DNA of 64,000 bases, from the NCBI GenBank assembly GCA_002150815.3, contig NDFF03000325.1:62001-126000 (forward strand). The letters run 5' to 3'. Position 1 is the first letter of the stretch; each line of letters opens with the position of its first letter. Position numbers and translations under genes: made by a program. This document shows, one piece after another, positions 45,670 to 57,523 of the stretch. The notes beneath the pieces are model-generated. The model had not been told where the DNA came from. It searched no databases and worked only from the letters and a program-made list of their open reading frames with translations. This DNA comes from Grammothele lineata. Lineage: Eukaryota; Basidiomycota; Agaricomycetes; Polyporales; Polyporaceae.

Positions 45670-46634
45670 TTATATGGTCCGCTAGAGGGGTCGGATGAGA
45701 ATCGTACCACCTACGCCGACTATGAGCTACTCGCCTTGACAGCAGACCAGTCCCGGACGACCTCCTCCACGCGAAGCCGTAGGGCGCCCCTACATTCCGC
45801 GCAGGTGATCAAATCTTCCGTGTTGCCGAAGGCGGACTGGAGCGCATGCGACGAAGTACCTACCATCGCGAGGGAAAATGTATGAACGTTCGCGCGGAGG
45901 GATGAAAGCGAGTGCGAGTACTGATGCTCACCGGGTGATGCTCTCCAGACCAGCTGCGCGGCAGCGAACGCCCACGCCTGAGCCAGCTCCCGGTGTAAGC
46001 CTCCGGTTTCGCCCTCGGCAAGTTGATGCTGGCAAGGGGGACGGAGAACGATATCCTTGAGTGCGTTGAGCCGCGCCCGATGGAGATCACAGAGCCTGCG
46101 GAAGTATACCGGTCCCATCTTCGCCGCGATCTGATCCGACAGTAACGAGGTGTCACAGCTGAGAAGGTGGGCGGAAGTGGCGACGGCGACGGAGTCGAGA
46201 GCGAAGCGCCCTGCAAGCGCGTATGCATCGATAGGCGTGTAGGGCGCGAAGGAAATGAGGAGTTGGTAGAGCGGAAGGTGTGGGTTGGAAAATCGGGTGA
46301 CGGGGACGCCATACCTGACCAGCGCGCTGAGTGCGGCCTCGACGACGTCTAGGGTGGGAGATTGGCGGACGCACAGTGGGGCACTGTAGATGATGTGGAG
46401 TAGGATGTCCAGAACGGCGGCAGGTTCGGGGGCCAATACGACTTCGTGAGAATCGTGTTTGTCGTCAAAGAGGTTTGCGAAGGCATTGGTAGATGAGAGG
46501 AGGAGGAGACAGCGGTGGACGTGAAAGTGAGCGCCGTCGCCTGATGTGAGCACCATGTCCGAAGGCACGTCCGCGACTTGAAACGACGGTCCAAACAGCG
46601 GAATTGGATCTGGAAACTCGACAGGAGGTTGCAT
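45670..46634 (-). CDS. Degenerate-BTB protein with C-terminal CxxC motif (copy A)
   Basis: The start is MQPPVEFPDPIPLFGPSFQV at 46634, though an upstream exon is possible because the paralogue has one. Exons: 45932-46634, 45720 (or 45724)-45859, and a 12-nt exon 45670-45681. The BTB-like fold is shown by DMVLTSGDGAHFHVHRCLLL, NAFANLFDDKHDSHEVVLAP, VLDILLHIIYSAPL and VVEAALSALVRYGV. A BACK-like helical stretch follows (YALAGRFALDSVAVATSAHL), then LITCAECRGALRLRVEEVVR and DWSAVK. After AAG the sequence is GCGAGT and later CTCTAG then CGG ACC ATA TAA. Splicing there as a GC-AG intron would give the family tail KRTI; otherwise the protein ends ASSS at 45720. The family probably mediates protein interaction; function unknown. 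Confidence 0.8.
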
Positions 46635-47199
46635 GGCACAGCTGACTGTGGAGGCGTCGACGAGAGCCGGGAAGTAGAGATCGTCCGTCGTAGAGGTGAG
46701 TGAGCGTGGCAGAACGAAGAACGCGAGCGTAGAGTTCAAGTTCCGAGGGGCATGCCAGGCTTTAAAGCGTGCCAAACCTGGCCCCGGCTCCGTATTCCGC
46801 CGCAGATCGAGAAGTCAGAGTTTCACGTCAAAATGGTCGCGCTTCCTTGAGGGGTACGCTCGATGAGGATGCTAAGTTACCACATGCGAACGAGAACGAG
46901 ATGTGACAGAGGGTCGTGCGGCAGGCGCTACATACATACGTAGCTTGCTCGTCATAGCGCCGGCCGCGGGAGCCTGAGATCAGCACCGTTACGTCGTGCA
47001 ACGTGCAACACCCATGCCCTGCTGCATTCCGGCCGATCCGAGTCCTCCAGTTCTGTACCAAACTCCACCTCATCCTGGCTGTACCATTCGCGTCGTCATC
47101 CACACTTCATAGATAGACAGCCCCAAGTCCGACTCTTCTCGCAAGGCATTTGGCCTGAGGCATCAAATCGTGTTCTAGAATAAATAATACCACTATCAC
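46635..47199. other. Intergenic region, no supported gene
   Basis: Lies between BTB-family copies. A possible 5' exon of copy A lies around 46640-46780, not resolved. Confidence 0.4.
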
Positions 47200-47952
47200 C
47201 CATGCCTAATAGCAGAAAGCACGACACACCTTCACTCCCGACCACTCACATACGACCTCGTCCATACGTGTGCGAAGCGCATCGACGCAATCAGGGCACG
47301 TCAACCCCTCCCCGCTCTTCGCAAAGGACGCCCTAAGCTCCTCGGCCGACATCCCTGATAAGCAGGACGGATAACTGGTGAGCCCAACGACGCTACGCCT
47401 GCCCCCACACGGCCGACAGCTGCATGCTCACCGGGGGACCCACGCCACGCCAACCCCGCCGCCGCGAGGCCCCGCGCCTTCGCGAGCTCAGCGCGCCCAT
47501 CCTCCCCGCCCGTCCCCGTCGGCGCGTGCGCGCCGGGCGGGGTCTGTGCGGTCGGGCGCGCGGGGGCGTGGGCGAGGAGGAGCCGGAAGAGCGGGCCCTG
47601 CGGTGCTCAGTGGGCGAGTGGCGGCAGGGACACGCCGTACTTGACGAGGGCTGCAAGCCCGCCTTCGAGCAGCTCCAGGGTGGCATCGAGGTGTGCGCAT
47701 GGGAGTCCGTAGATGAGGCGGAGAACGAGGTTGATGACGGGGACCGGCTCGCAGACACGGATCGACGTGCCGAAGGGGACGGTGTGCGGGAGGTGTCCGT
47801 CGAACTTGTTCGAGGAAGCGGTAGAGAGGATCTCGCTGTGGGTATAGAAGGTGGTGTTGTTGTCAGTCGTGACTGACAGGTCCGGCATGGTCTCTTCAAC
47901 CATGAAGGCGGGTCCGAAATCGAAGGAGTGGTCGGGCGGGTTGCCGCCCTAG
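47200..47952 (-). pseudogene. Degenerate-BTB family pseudogene with stop and internal deletion
   Basis: The BTB half is readable: FDFGPAFMVEETMPDLSV, THSEILSTASSNKFDGHLPH, VINLVLRLIYGLPCAH and LLEGGLAALVKYGVSLPPLA. It is followed by an in-frame TGA where the paralogues have TPHS. The reading frame continues PLFRLLLAHAPARP, then jumps directly to GGEDGRAELAKARGLAAAG, so about 80 codons of the BACK-like region are deleted. A further exon keeps MSAEELRASFAKSGEGL, CPDCVDALRTRMDEVV and EWSGVK followed by GTGTGT. Clearly non-functional. Confidence 0.82.
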
Positions 47953-49401
47953 GGTCGCTGATGTTATTCCGATAGTGAAGATGGCTGGAAAATATTCGAC
48001 CTACCGCAACCTGTGCAGTTTCTGGTTCAGGACATTGACCCATGGGAGGTCGAGAGGTTGGGAAGGGTAAGAGTGAGTTGGTAAATTGTCGGACGGGCCC
48101 CTTTTCTTAAGTACCTGCCAGGAAATGAGATGGCTCTCTAACCTCTGGTATCGGTAAGGGAATCTCGGGTTTGGGCTGTAGAACGTTAATCGCAACTCAC
48201 GGCCCGTGTCACGGAGACGATGTTGCAACGGAGTTCATGTCGGCGTAAGTTGTTGGGGTAGACCAAGCCTAGACGACAATTCAGAAACATCTGACGGGCG
48301 ATGGCTCGCACGAGACTGAGACCGAGGGACGCTATGCGGCCGCGGTGTCACGATCTCGCGGTGGAAGCGTACCCGGCAGCAATGCGGCAAGTGCCAGATA
48401 CCTGGGCATTGGGCCAATGTATGCGCCAGGAACCCGGAGTGAAACTGCGGAGTGACATGGGGCCATATATGAGGCGTGTTCGATTGGGCAACATAGCAAT
48501 GAAGTCCCTCGTTGCTGCTTCGGTGTTAGTGCCGGTCTCAAACATCCGAGGCTCAGCGCTCAGCGTGAACGTTCGGAACTCGAACGATAACCGTTGAGTG
48601 TGGACTGAGCAGCGCAAAGACTCCCGACGAAGACTCGCGTCATGGCTAGATGTGAGAACGACAGCTGGTTTTGTACCTGATCATGCCAAAAAAGAAAGAG
48701 ACTTACTAGCGATAGATACCTCAAGACTTCGGGTCTCGGGACGCAGAACACGAACTTGAAGTTCGGCACAGATATGTTCATCATTGACGGCGCGGGAATC
48801 CAGCTCGTGAGATGGATGACAAGCGAAATAGTGTATGGTATGATATGGCAGGCGAATACTTGCTATTCGCACGCGACGTGTACGTGTGGCCGGAAACAAC
48901 CAGCCAGACTCTGAAGCCGAAGCCGAGGTTTAAGAGTCAAGTAAGTAGCTTCAAGGTTGAGCGTAATGAGAGCCGTGAGGCATTACTAAAGGCAAGTGGC
49001 TCCCACGCACGGGCCGCGGCGCATGACGTACTCAACGCCGAGCGCTTGAGGCGCTCTGTCTCAATCCGGAAGGTTTCCTGCTCATATCCATGATCTGTTC
49101 CCGCCATGTCTCGCTGTGGCTGTCAGCAATCGCGGAGCGCTTCGGGAGTCCTCCGTCTTCCCTCCAGAATGCAGTTGTCTCTACAGATAAAATCACGCTA
49201 GTGGCTGCAGCACAACAGAGTACACGGGACAACACTATGCGACTGTTCGAATATCGAAGAGCTTTTGTCTTTCAAGCCCCCAGCGACATCGCCCTTTGCT
49301 GCACCTCTTCACACGTGGCTGTTGAAGAGCCCTCCGCGTCATAGCTTTGTGCCTCTTCAAATGACATCATACGCTGCTCGGTCCTTGACCACGGCCGGGC
49401 A
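47953..49401. other. Intergenic region, no supported gene
   Basis: Short ORFs only; the last 100 bp form the promoter of the dehydrogenase. Confidence 0.45.
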
Positions 49402-49407
49402 TATAAG
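49402..49407 (+). promoter_or_regulatory. TATA box of the dehydrogenase gene
   Basis: TATAAG 122 bp upstream of the ATG at 49524. Confidence 0.5.
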
Positions 49408-49523
49408 CCTGCTCTCGGCGGCGACCGTGCCCTCATCTTGTCCCCTCTCTCTTTCCCACCGGACCCACCTTGTCCCACAAGTAAGTCCAATTCACAGGCT
49501 ACACCCTTACAGGTGCGCCATTC

Positions 49524-50751
49524 ATGTCATCCTCACTCACTAGACCCGACCTCATCAGCGTCTTGCATTCCCCAGATCCATCCAAGTGGAACGACCTCAA
49601 GGTCACCGACTTCAAACCCAAGACAGTCCAACCTAACGACGTCGAGCTCTCTATCACGCACTACAGAGTATGCGGCTCCGACGTCTATACGCTCACCCAG
49701 GGCTGGGGCGATTCTAGGCTGCCCCTCGTTGTCGGGCACGAGATCGTCGGCACCGTCACTCGCGTCGGACTCAAGGTCAAGGACATCAGCGTCGGCGACA
49801 CGGTCGGTGTCGGCGCGCAGCGCGGCAGCTGGCTGTCTTGCCGCGCATGCAAGGATGGGTACGAGAATTACTGCCCGAACGGAATCGACACCTATGTACG
49901 CCGCTTCTCTCATTTCCTCCCTTTCCTAGCCATTCAAAGCTGACAAGATGTGGCTATATGCACTCAGAACGCGGCCTACCCGGACGAAATCGTTGTCCAG
50001 GGCGGATACTCGACTGCCATTCGCGCCCACCAGCGCTTTGTCTTCCGCATCCCCAGTGAGATCGAACCTCGTCACGCTGCGTCGATGATGTGCGCGGGCC
50101 TCACCGTTCACTCGCCGCTCAAGACTCATGGCTGCGGTCCGCGCAAGAAGGTCGGCATCATGGGCATCGGCGGCCTTGGGCACTACGCGGTCATGTGGGC
50201 CAAGGCGATGGGCGCAGAGGTGTTCGCGTTCACGCACGACAAGACGAAGGTGGACGACATCAAGATGGGTGCCGACCACATCGTGGACACCGGAACCCAC
50301 GTAAGTGTTCCCCCTCTCGTGCTCATCTGCGAGCCTACTTCGTCGACGGAGGTCGCTGACGCCCCGCCGGCCGCAGGAATTCTGGAAGGACTACCCGCAA
50401 ACGCTCGACATCCTCCTCTCGACGCGCGACGTCCTCGGCGACAAGCTCCCACTCGGCGACTTCCTCTCCATGCTCTACGTCCACGGCCGCTTCATCACCG
50501 TCGGCCTCCCGGACACGGACGACCCGCTTCCGTCCGTGCACGCGTTCAACTTCGTCTCGAGCGGGTGCATGGTTGGCGGGAGCAAGATCGGGAGCAAGGA
50601 GGACTGCATGGAGATGCTCGAGCTCGCGCGCACGAAGGGGATCCGGCCGTGGATCGAGGAGAGGCCGATGAAGGACGTGGGGAGCGCGTTGCAGGACTTG
50701 AAGGATAATAAGGTGCGGTACCGGTACGTGCTCACGCAGGATCTGGTGTGA
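49524..50751 (+). CDS. Zinc-type alcohol dehydrogenase, CAD/ADH6-like
   Basis: NADP(H)-dependent interconversion of (aryl) aldehydes and alcohols. Three exons (49524-49895, 49968-50300, 50377-50751) give 359 residues. Catalytic-zinc motifs are HYRVCGSDVYT and VVGHEIVG. The cofactor motif is GIMGIGGLGHYAVMWAKAMG. C-terminal signature: GRFITVGLPDTD and WIEERPMKDVGSAL. In the structural-zinc loop the family has four Cys; here the first is replaced by Trp (SWLSCRACKDGYENYC), leaving three. CAD-like enzymes of wood decayers reduce lignin-derived aldehydes, but the substrate is not shown here. Confidence 0.93.
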
Positions 50752-51040
50752 GTGCGGGGTGGTGCTGTCGGGACATTGGTACGCAAGCGTGACTACTACC
50801 CGTGGAACGCATAGGATAGAAGGGAGATGGACCCCATACAGGACTTGTCATGATATGATACGTGTCGGCGCATGTAATCGCTTTCGCTATGCTTTTCCCG
50901 TGTTAGAAGCGCTCATGGACATAGACGAGGTGATTGATTTTCGAACGATCGCGAACTTGGAGCTATGCGCACTAGTTATGGAGAGGAAACCGCAGTCTGG
51001 AGAGCGATGGAGGCGTTAACACATACGGTCCTCGTGAGGA
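50752..51040. other. 3' flank, no supported gene
   Basis: No coding signal recognised. Confidence 0.4.
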
Positions 51041-51245
51041 GCGACGGCGTGGATGAGCCCTAGTGACAACGGATGTAGGAGGTTGAAGGGAGGTAGACTG
51101 GACCGTGCAACGCTCGCGGCGAGAGAGCACACGAAGCCGTGTGCAGGAGTAGCGAAAGAAGACATCTTCGACGGCCGAAAGCGTGACAAGACGGAGCGGC
51201 CACTGGAGGAGCAGGGGTTGATCGTAGACATTGGCAACAGGTGAA
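51041..51245 (-). pseudogene. Second trace of the helical-domain gene 5' region
   Basis: 51150-51225 matches 43250-43320 at nucleotide level (AAAGAAGACATCTTCGA, then CGACGGCC/AAGGTCAA, AAGCG, GACGGAGCG, GGAGGAGC). On the minus strand this is GRSVLSRFRPSKMS..., the equivalent of the broken RSVMSRF...PSKMS at 43.3 kb. Only this short 5' piece is recognisable; no helical-domain exons follow. Confidence 0.5.
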
Positions 51246-53015
51246 GATTGAGAAGCTGGAAAAGATGTTGGAGACAACGTTAAGAGCCAGAATCATATCG
51301 GTGTAGAACGAGTAGAGGGAGCGATACCTGAGGGCGAGTGTTGCGGGGCATCTGCAACCAGGCATGCTAGGACGCGTTCACCCGACCTGCGCCGGAGAGA
51401 AATCCAGGGGCACTGCCCATGGAGTTATATAGTACTTTGGAGAGATTACGCTCATCCCGCGCGATTCTGAGGCACGCATTGTCGGAAATGGGTGGGAAGG
51501 TGGCCGAAGCTGTACCTGCCACCAAATATCCCGCGGTCCAATCGAGCGCGCATAGATAGGAAGATCTCAGCGATGAAAGATGCAGGTAGAAGAGATGAGA
51601 AATTGCGAAGAAGGTAACCTTTGTTACGGATTTTCGTGGCTTGCAAATGTAGCACACCGACCAGGTTGATTAGTATGCCACTCGGAAGACTTGTTAAAAA
51701 CTGAGTCTCCCCTGGAAACGCTCGTACGAAAACTCGGACGCCACCGTCTGTCACCTATTGGACACATCGTCAAGGGTAAATAGGTTGATCTGGCTGAAGA
51801 TACAAGGCATGGTCTTGTGGTCACCGTCGACGTTATTCAAGAAGCTGGTTAAGGCCATGACCGTGACATGATAGTATCCACAGCGCCTCGAACTCCGGAC
51901 AGTTGCCTGGCAGAGCGCGTGAATTTGAAGAGAAAACAACTTATTCCGCTGCTAGCTCGCCATACCTGCTACTTCGAGTACCGCCGCCTCAAGCGTCACC
52001 GCAGTTGCGGAAGGTAGGCTGCATACATGATTCTTGAGCCTGAGCTCGTGTCTTGAGCGCAAGCGTGTAAGCTAGCGGGGACTGCGTGAGATAGCCGCCC
52101 GGAGGTCAGAGAGGCAAGTTGCTCCCACGCACGGCCCTCTGCTACGAGCGCCTGTCTCACGATGGTGACCAAGTTGTTCCAGCCGTCCAGCTAACGGCAA
52201 GAGCCCTCACACACATCTGCAAGCTAGGATTTTCGTACCCACAGCCAAAGATTGTATGTTCTAAATCGACATATCTGAACATCAGAGGCACGTGATTTAG
52301 ATCGGATTGCCATAACGGACACCGTGTCAAGTTCTGTCAACCGACCGCTCTTTTTACCGACTCGTACAAGGGACAACATAAGTCAAATATGAGTGACTTG
52401 AATTACTCCGAGTGGGAGTCTCACCAGTGGGTACTTCTTACTCGCTACCACACACAGTGAGCCACAGGCCGTAGTTAAATGTCCATTCTCCAGTGACGCA
52501 TGACTGACGCTCGCAAGTCGTGAGCCATATTCCCGGCCTGGCAGGTCCCACCAGGTCACCCATGAATTCGTAGAACGAACTGTGGCTTTAAGGTTGACAG
52601 TCTCACATGTGGAGGCTAGAGCGCTCGGGTGCGGAACTTGGTCTGCCTTCGCCTTCTAATGCTCGATGCCCCCAATCCCGACGTCATCTCTGCTCACGGT
52701 ACGGATCAGCTTGATGTTGCGAGCGCGCGCACCTCAGTCGCAAAGTCATGCGAATAATCCCAGGGGTTATAAAGACGATTGAGCTCTCATCTCTATTGAC
52801 CATACTTCTGAGACAGCCTCCACCAAATTCCGCCAGCACTCCCCCAAACATTCTGCCGCCACACATTCCCCAATTCACATAGTTGGCGCGGTGCTACCTC
52901 GCCGAAGGGATCACCTACGGTTTCCCCTGTACCTGCGCATCCTCTTAACGTTGCGCTATTCTAGCTTTCTGTGGCTCGATTCATTAAAACCTCAATAATT
53001 GCACGCCTCTTCGAA
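51246..53015. other. Intergenic region, no supported gene
   Basis: Several short minus-strand ORFs at 51370-51940 show no domain. The 5' flank of the next BTB gene contains a TATAAAG at about 52768. Confidence 0.4.
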
Positions 53016-54186
53016 ATGTCCTCCGGCTTCTACACCTGGCGTCTCAACGACCCTAAAGAGGGAACTTCGCCTGCCTCCCCTCGTCGCTCAGACTCATGCC
53101 TCCGCCGAAAGCGGGGCGCCGCCGGCGTGTCAGATGCTGCCAGTGAACCTAGCATTGTAAGTTCTCCGCCTTCCTTCGTATTTATTCACCATCATTATGC
53201 GTCCCCACAGCCCGTTCGGTCTGAGCCACCCACCATCGTCCCAGGATGGTCAGAGACGTCTCCCACCTTTGGACCCTCCTTTGAGGTCTCCGGCTCGTAT
53301 CCCGACCTGACAATCGTCGCCGTAGACCACGTCTACTTCTACACCCACACTCGCATCCTCCTACACTCGTCCAACAACGCTTTTGATGGGCTCATGGACG
53401 TCTTGCCGTTGCCAACAAGGCTAAACGTATCAGAGACGGGAGCAGCACTGCACGTAGCACTGCACGCCATCTACCGCATGTCCTGCACGCACCTCTCGCC
53501 GACGCTCAATGTCCTCGAGGGCGCGATCGACGCGCTGTTCAAGTACGGCATCGACGCCCGCGCGCTCGCGACGCCGCACTCGCCCCTCTTCCATCTCGTG
53601 CTTGCGCACGCGCCTGAGGCCCCGCTCGAGGCGTATGCGCTTGCTGGCCACTTCGGGATGGAGGACCTGGCGGTTGCGGCGAGCGCACACTTGCTGGCGT
53701 ACGACACGAGCAAGATATGCGACTCGATGTGCTTGCATATGGGCCCGCTCTACTTCAAGCGACTCCTCGACTTTCATCAGAGGCGACTCGTTTCACTCAG
53801 GGAAATTTTGTTAAGTCCGCCCGAGAAGCATACCGACACTGCGACGTGCGGAGATGCAGGAAAGAACGTGTTGACGCATGCATGGGCGTACGCTGTGGCA
53901 GGCATTGTGTGGGAAGCAGTACCAGGTCAGTGCGTATATCCCTTGTGGCTTGTGAGATTTACTGAGGTGACGACGGCAGGCATGTCCACGTTCCAGTTGC
54001 GGTCTGCGTTGGAGAAAGCAGAAGAGAGTGTCTCATGTAGAGGTTGCTTAACAATGCTGCAAGCGCGCATTGAGGAAGTTGTGCAGGACTGGTCTGCGGT
54101 CAAGGTTCGTCCGACTGCATCTGGCTCCTCCCCCCTGCCCCACGCTCGTGCTAACGTCGACGACTATGTTCCAGAGGACTATATAA
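53016..54186 (+). CDS. Degenerate-BTB protein with C-terminal CxxC motif (copy B)
   Basis: Start MSSGFYTWRLNDPKEGTSPA. Exons 53016-53156, 53211-53925, 53980-54104 and a 12-nt exon 54175-54186 (AGG ACT ATA TAA). The N-terminus is basic and Ser-rich (SPRRSDSCLRRKRGAA). BTB-like region: DLTIVAVDHVYFYTHTRILL, NNAFDGLMDVLPLPTRLNVS, HVALHAIYRMSCTH and VLEGAIDALFKYGIDARALA. BACK-like helices: YALAGHFGMEDLAVAASAHL. Tail: MSTFQLRSALEKAEESVSC, CRGC, MLQARIEEVVQDWSAVK, then RTI from the micro-exon after a GTTCGT...GCTAAC...CAG intron. If that intron were retained the frame would stay open to 54206. Same family and intron layout as the genes at 44.1, 45.7 and 47.2 kb, but opposite strand. Confidence 0.82.
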
Positions 54187-55179
54187 TTCATGTCAACAAT
54201 GACTGACACATGATACCGCCCTCAAGGTATGTATGGAATCATCGGCTTGGCATACGGCATTGAATGATTTTGCCCCACAGGAATATGCAGACCATTCAGT
54301 ACGATGGTTTATTTTGCTGAACTCTAAGGTGCAACAGCACCACTGAGCAAGACATCTGAGGAGCGTCCTGTTTGTCCCTATGATGGATTTGTTTTCCTGT
54401 GTACGACTATGTGACCAAGATTGCCGGTTATACTCCACAACATGAAGGCTATTCGAATGTCGCAATCGCTCGAGCACGAGCGCTGCCAATGGTACCTGGT
54501 AACCAAAGAGTGTCCAAGGCACGTCTGAACTTGATCACCGGTTAATGGCGCCACGACTCGGATGACCGGTACGCATTCGATGATGCAGATAGACGTCGCC
54601 TCGCGGCGATGAGCCCTCGATGACGTCTCGTGTTGGCGCGCCGTTCTGTTGGTAACCAGCCGCTTACTTACCCTACTCCAAGTCACCCGCCGCCGTAAAC
54701 AGTACATGTCATTACTTGTTCGGTGCTGGCTCCTCGCTTTTCAAGCTCAAGCCCCAAGGTGCAAGGTCACAGACACCCGTCTCATTTTCTCCAAACTGTA
54801 AGCCTCGTCAAACGTGCCGTCGTACAAAGTTGCTAATCTAGTTTTCGCCCAAGTGAATCACTTGAGTCAGCTGCCCTTTGGCAGTTAGTAATACCTTGAG
54901 CGCGGACCGTCTGGACAGTTGTATAGCCAAAGTGTACCTCCAGACACGCCATATGGGGCATGGGTATGTACAATGCAAAGATACAACTTCACGTCAGTGA
55001 TCTCGTGACAGACGGTTCCAGACAGAATTTGACACGCAGCATCTCAGAAAGCAGCCAATGTACCAGTTTGAGTGAAGCGCGTATGGAGAAAGGGCAGTCT
55101 TCTAAATACCGAACTTCATCGCCGGTGATATGTCAGCTCGACGTTCAGCGCGCACCACCAGGACAACATGCGCGGGGAG
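54187..55179. other. Intergenic region, no supported gene
   Basis: No coding signal recognised. Confidence 0.45.
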
Positions 55180-55186
55180 CATAAAA
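55180..55186 (+). promoter_or_regulatory. TATA-like box of OMT copy 2
   Basis: CATAAAA about 65 bp upstream of the ATG at 55250, so the promoter of the disrupted copy appears preserved. Confidence 0.5.
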
Positions 55187-55489
55187 ACCTCTCCGATCCA
55201 AACAACCATCCTCCAAAAGCGTTTTTCGAGACCGGCCATTCTTCCACAAATGCCCTTTGCCACCCTCCGGGCACTGCACGCCATCATCGGCGATGCACTC
55301 ACGGAGATGGAGCGCATATACCAAGCGCACTCGAGTTCCCTAGGCACCCCACTCGATTACCCGGAGCTGGACATCCCGTACTATCCCAAGGGTACGCACG
55401 CTGTCGAGGTCGAGGCGGCAGAGAAGCTGGCACTGGACCCCTCCGTCCTCGTCGCCGCAAAACAGATCGTTGCGGCGTGTGGTCAGCTG

Positions 55490-55508
55490 CATCAGCAAAT
55501 TGGCTGCA
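55490..55508 (+). repeat. Left terminal inverted repeat
   Basis: 19 bp, identical to the reverse complement of 57974-57992. Confidence 0.95.
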
Positions 55509-55943
55509 CGTTTGGCGATGGTTTGTAACTCGTTGTAAGATAGAGCAGGCCGTTATAATACTTCATATGTACAGACGTTGAATGGTGGCCGGCCTTTGGT
55601 CTTCTACTGATTCTCGTATAGCAATACAATCTATTAGAGAACTTCACGGGCAGAATGATCGTGTGACGGCCATACCGCGCTGCCGGTATGACGGCGTGTT
55701 GTCGTCGCTCGCGGCGCGTGTGACAGTGCGTTATCATTCTGCAGTGGGTGTATGGCCGTTCGCGGCCATACGCGAGTGCAGGTATGCTCGCGCGCTACCA
55801 TATCTGAGTGGTTGTATGGCCATGCGCTGCCATTCCCAAGGAGCTGTTTGACGGCGCGCGACCATTTATGGCTGCTCGTACGACCAATTAATGGTCAACT
55901 ATAACCTGACGTGACCAAGCACCAAAGGACATCGTATATTCCT

Positions 55944-57523
55944 AGGTGCTGATTGACCATGGGGAGGGGTGCGGATTATCATAGTTCAAAAACAGTGATA
56001 TATTAACGGTTTCCGTAAGACAGAACACGATGATATAAGCAACATTATAATACAATATGAGGGAGCGCCTCCGACCAATGCCCCACCTGATCCCCAGCCG
56101 CGCTCGCACAGCGCCGGGCAACGCCGTGGCCCAGTTCCTGCATACCGGCACTGCAGCGAAACACCTCAGCGCGCTCCGCGTCCTTGTCGCAGTGGAGCGC
56201 ATTTTCAGCGGCGGTGAGGAGTGCCCCCATGCCAAGTCACGCCCGAGCGCGCTGGTATTATGCGCGGGAAGGAGCATGAGCGCCTCGTTGATGTCGCGCG
56301 GAGGATCCAGGACCATGAGCTCACCATCGAACCCATAATCGGAGTTGCCCAAGGCGGCAGCGACATCCACGATGGTCGACGTGGGATATTCCAGGGCACT
56401 GGGGCGGTCGCTACTGCAGGGAGCGATGTCAGCCATGGAGTGAGTGCGGTCCGCGCACTGGGCTTAGACCGCCCGCACAACCTGCCCTGGCAAGTATGGA
56501 GTGAAATGAACGCGAGCACTCGCCGGAAATCGCATACAAACTTAGCAGGATACCCGGCGGAGTTAACATCGCGCAGTTTCTAAAGGATAACACGGAGTAC
56601 AGCGCAGTCCGATGAAGGATATGCACCACAATAATCAGCTGAGACGACACAAGAGAAACGTGTGCGACGCACCGTCGAGAGGGGTAGTCCTGAGCCGAGC
56701 ACTGCTCACGCGAACGAAGATCAAGCAGCGAAAAAATAGACCTAGGTAAGCATGTGTGCGAGTGAGCCCGGTTGGAACAGAGCACGCACATGGATATCTG
56801 GTGAGCTAGTTTGCGTAGAAAGGTTGTATGGCGCGCACGAGCGGTAGAGGCAAGGGTCGAGGAGTACTTGGGAAGGGAATGACTCACTAGGTATATATGC
56901 GCCATGTCAAGCACACAAACAGTTGCGTGGCCGGCGTGGAGGATGTGGGCACGATCGCGACGGGCAAGGACGCGTCCAGTACGCACGAAGGTGCAGCCAG
57001 CGCAGACGTGCAAGGATTCAAAGAAGGGGAACGGATATCGAGTGCTATCAACGCATATAGTCGACCTAAAGAGGATATAACTCACGGTTTACCCTCAATA
57101 TATCTAAATAGCATGATAAGCATCTGTTAGCTAAGCACTCGTCTCGTTGAAAGGACAGAGGCCGGTAAGTGAATAGCGGGTATCAGAGACAGGTGAACAT
57201 ACTTGTCGATAGAGAAGTGGGCTGACGTACCACGGAGACTTTGCATGGGGACAGTGAAGAAGCGACGCCACAGCGGGGGAGGCGGCGAGAAGCCGGGGGA
57301 TACAGGGCGGGGGCCAGTTGGGGCAAAAGACGTTCATGGACGAAGGCGAAGGCAAAGTATCAAGTAAGGATCGAGCGCGATTGAGGATGTTTATATACCT
57401 GTGGGCGGGCAGAGCGGACGCGCCAGGGCAAAGGGCTTCAGGCGGGCTGGAGATCGAGGACATAAGCGAAGGGGAGGGTGACGAAGGCAGAGGAAGGGCA
57501 CTTGGATGACGCGATGACGTCAC
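55944..57523 (-). other. Unassigned coding-like cargo inside the transposon
   Basis: Minus-strand ORFs lie in the element's centre. One at 57131-57523 begins MSSISSPPEALCPGASALPA, followed by a possible GTATAT donor. One at 55942-56436 includes TSTIVDVAAALGNSDYGFDG and DPPRDINEALMLL, and an overlapping frame ends in AGDQVGHWSEALPHIVL. No transposase, DDE motif or known domain was recognised. It could be captured host gene exons or a decayed transposase. Confidence 0.3.

Noticed and set aside
56429..57085. Possible seven-helix membrane protein relic inside the transposon
   Set aside because: A few hydrophobic stretches and a phrase like RTALYSVLSFRN recall DUF6533-type proteins, but the exons could not be joined and the match is too weak to claim.
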